Program-made: the position numbers and the translations under genes
Notes under the pieces: generated by a model
Database searches by the model: none
What the model saw: the letters and a program-made list of their open reading frames with translations, nothing else
Told to the model about the DNA's origin: nothing
Shown here: piece after piece, positions 62,121 to 64,000 of the stretch
Position numbering within the stretch: the stretch's first letter is position 1
How the letters are laid out: each line of letters starts with the position of its first letter
Source of the DNA: Hybos culiciformis
Taxonomy: Eukaryota; Arthropoda; Insecta; Diptera; Hybotidae
NCBI GenBank assembly: GCA_964007475.1
Contig: OZ023275.1
Location: 14,549,829-14,613,828 of the forward strand
DNA: 64,000 nucleotides
Direction of reading: 5' to 3'

Positions 62121-62717
62121 TATTGATATTAAGATCGATATTTTTGCTAGGCCTTGAATAAGATTCTGTCAGCGGAAGTTGATAAATAAGATGAGAAGAT
62201 ATTATCAATAGTAACCTCCGCTAATTTATAGAAATACCCTTTGTGACAGAAGAATAATTTAAAATCACGAAATATTTCCCTTACTTTTAGATAAAAATAT
62301 TGATATTAAGATCGATATTTTTGCAAGGCCTTGAATAAGATATCGTCAGTCAGTAATGGATTTACGAATAGGCTCACTAGGGTCGAGCCTAGGGCGGCAA
62401 AATTAAATGGGCGGCATTTTTTAACAAAAACAAATATTCGGACTCTAAAATAGTATAAAACTTTTTAGAATCGGTTAAGGTTAAGAGCTGAAAATCTCCT
62501 CAAACTAATTTTAATGTCATGTTGAAGTTAAATGTATTTTTTTTAATGTGTTTTTTTCCGATATTTTTTTAATAGTGCCTAAAGGCGGCAAATGTGTAAA
62601 TCCGCCCCTGCCGTCAGTGAAAGTTGATAAATTGGATGAGAAGATATTATGAATCTAGCTAACTTATAGAAATACCTTTTTTGACTGAAGATTAATTTAA
62701 AATCAGAAAATATGAAG
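62121..62717. repeat. tandem duplication, about 175-bp unit, second copy split by a MITE
   Basis: Copy 1 (about 62121-62280) and copy 2 (62299-62350 plus 62619-62717) share gatattaagatcgatatttt, aggccttgaataagat, gatgagaagatattat and tagaaatacc. Removing 62351-62610 restores collinearity, which shows the insertion came after the duplication. Confidence 0.8.
62351..62610. mobile_element. hAT-like MITE, 260 bp, with 8-bp target duplication
   Basis: The left end cagtaatggatttac and the complement of the right end, caggggcggatttac, match at 12 of 15 positions. Flanks are tcgtcagt (62343-62350) and ccgtcagt (62611-62618), an 8-bp duplication with one change. Ends beginning CAG and an 8-bp duplication are hallmarks of the hAT superfamily. 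The element is too short to encode a transposase. The tandem copy at 62121 shows the pre-insertion structure. Confidence 0.85.
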
Positions 62718-63399
62718 TAAAAACCCAGATCAGTCAAATTTTTGAAATTTTTTTTGGAAAAAAACGTCAAAAGAAAAAAAAATGTGTATTAGGAAAGATT
62801 TAAAAACCGGAAGCTTGCTGCAGGTGGAAGAAGTACATTAATAAAATAAAAGGTAAGGAAATAAGGATTCATGTAATTAATCTACTTAAAAGAAATTACT
62901 CTTATGATGATTATAAAAATATAGAGATAGATAAAATAACGAAAATCTCACTAAAGCATGTGCCACAAAATGAATAGTTGAAAAACATGAATTAATTTTT
63001 ATTAGGAAATTTAGTGTTTTTTGTTAAGCCAAAAATGCATGAATCAATGCTCGTAAATTTTCTTATAGTGTGTTTAAAATCAATCGATAATCGTACCTAC
63101 CTGCAAAATAAAAACTGTATCATGGTGATCTGCATAAATTTGAATTTATTTCTTTTTAAACTTCTTAGAGCATTCTAAAAGGAAAATATTATATAAATAT
63201 ATAATAGTAAATGACTGTATGTAATATATAATAAAAGTTTTTTCAATGATATATTTTTTAAGGTAAATATAATTACTATTCTGATGGTTAATCCTCTAAG
63301 CAATGTATTAAATTGGAATATAGTTTTTTTCTTGGTAACGAAATTTCATAGTTTTCGGTTCTGAAGAGCCCTTTAAAACTTCTGAATAAAATATTTGTT
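62718..63399 (+). other. non-coding sequence between MITE region and LINE relic
   Basis: No gene or clear repeat was recognised. Confidence 0.6.
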
Positions 63400-64000
63400 T
63401 GTTTTATTTATTTATTTATTTATTTGTAGCTTAATTCAAGCTCATGTATACATAGTTCAAATCACATTAAATTTAAAATTCTTAACAAAATATGTATCAC
63501 ATTATAAAAAACTATTATAAAAAAAACCTTAACTTTACATCCTTAAATAAAGATGACAAAGTGTTCTAAGTATCTGAAATATACTGGTAGAAATAAATAA
63601 ATAGTTCAGTCAGAACAGAGAGTCGCCAACACAATCAACAATCCAATCAACTGTCATAAAGACTCCTCCTCAACGCTTCTTTACTCAGATTAAAATCGAT
63701 ATTTACGTCACTTCATTATCATTAGCCTTTTTAATCATCCTAGACAACGGTTCATTCGTACCATAAGATGTTCGATGGTATTTTTCATTGAAAAGAGGCA
63801 TACTTCTGAGAGCTTTACTAGGGACTCTTATATCTACATATGACAAAAGACTAGGACTATTTATACTACCCGTGATCACTTGATCAGTTGGTGTAGGGAC
63901 TCCACATCGCCGTCTCTCTTCTACGTTCAAGTGAAAAAAGATTTAATTTCGCCAATATCTCACTATAACACAGATATCCCAGGGAAAGAGAAGAAATTGA
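63400..64000 (-). mobile_element. 3' part of a non-LTR retrotransposon (LINE), extends past window
   Basis: Read on the - strand, a coding remnant is followed by about 280 bp of 3' UTR and a short (AAAT)n tail (63403-63425), the expected 3' end of a LINE inserted on this strand. The 5' side runs off the window. No target duplication could be checked. Confidence 0.65.
63703..63930 (-). pseudogene. LINE ORF2 C-terminal remnant
   Basis: The - strand reads LNVEERRRCGVP, then SPSLLSYVDIRVPSKALR and YHRTSYGTNEPLSRMIKKAN before a stop. This is the pattern typical of the extreme C-terminus of insect LINE reverse transcriptases (ERR block, S-LL--I-VP--LR, then RT-YG-N-P--RM---N). A segment expected between the ERR block and SPSLLS looks frame-shifted, and upstream in the same frame there is a stop near 63950, so the copy is decayed. 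The family (Jockey, R1 or CR1-like) cannot be decided from this piece. Confidence 0.7.

Noticed and set aside
1..64000. CRISPR arrays, tRNA or rRNA genes, bacterial-type operons
   Set aside because: None seen: no regularly spaced repeats with unique spacers, no cloverleaf with intact T-arm, and the gene structure is clearly eukaryotic. The tRNA-Leu-like strings at 25884 and 31548 are short primer-related segments, not a tRNA gene.

Overview
The window is insect nuclear DNA with an extreme A/T bias. Long poly(A), poly(T) and (TA)n tracts fill nearly all non-coding sequence. The main content is most of one gene on the + strand: the ecdysone-pathway transcription-factor gene broad (br, Broad-Complex). 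Recognition rests on the C-terminal half of a BTB/POZ domain, on linker segments that match fly Broad as I remember it (for example [15 protein letters not shown] and NRSSSGD), and on four different pairs of C2H2 zinc fingers. The closeness of the linkers to Drosophila suggests a dipteran, but the order is an inference and no species is claimed.

Layout of br: positions 1-8584 are intronic, and the first coding exon (N-terminal half of the BTB) lies upstream of the window. Five shared core exons follow at 8585-8773, 9095-9695, 9867-10089, 10801-10943 and 11184-11234; all their junction phases agree. The last core exon ends in phase 1. Four alternative terminal exons follow, each opening after an AG in the matching phase and each ending in its own stop: Z2-type 22479-23125, Z3-type 33747-34579, Z4-type 44199-44431 and Z1-type 52438-53333. 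Each transcript would join the common BTB core to one finger pair, giving proteins that share dimerisation but differ in DNA target. The gene therefore spans more than 45 kb here.

Mobile DNA: the intron between the Z2 and Z3 exons holds a complete Ty3/gypsy-type LTR retrotransposon (25631-31810) in the same orientation as br. It has two 249-bp LTRs that look identical, a CATA target duplication, a gag-protease ORF and an RT-RNase H-integrase ORF. The two ORFs are in one frame and separated only by UGA followed by CAA UUA, a tobamovirus-type leaky-stop context. Smaller elements are a perfect 52-bp inverted repeat inside a core intron (10166-10357), a small fold-back element (about 5894-5993), a GC-rich fold-back element (54937-55337), a 260-bp hAT-like MITE with an 8-bp target duplication (62351-62610), and the decayed 3' end of a non-LTR retrotransposon on the - strand (about 63400-64000).

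The most interesting signals beyond annotation are a 9-bp GC-rich hairpin that encloses the 3' splice site of the Z2 exon, the leaky-stop context in the retrotransposon, pyrimidine tracts that are weak at all four alternative acceptors compared with the core acceptors, and a stem-loop four bases after the Z3 stop codon. Everything downstream of 53333 up to the repeats near the right end appears non-coding.
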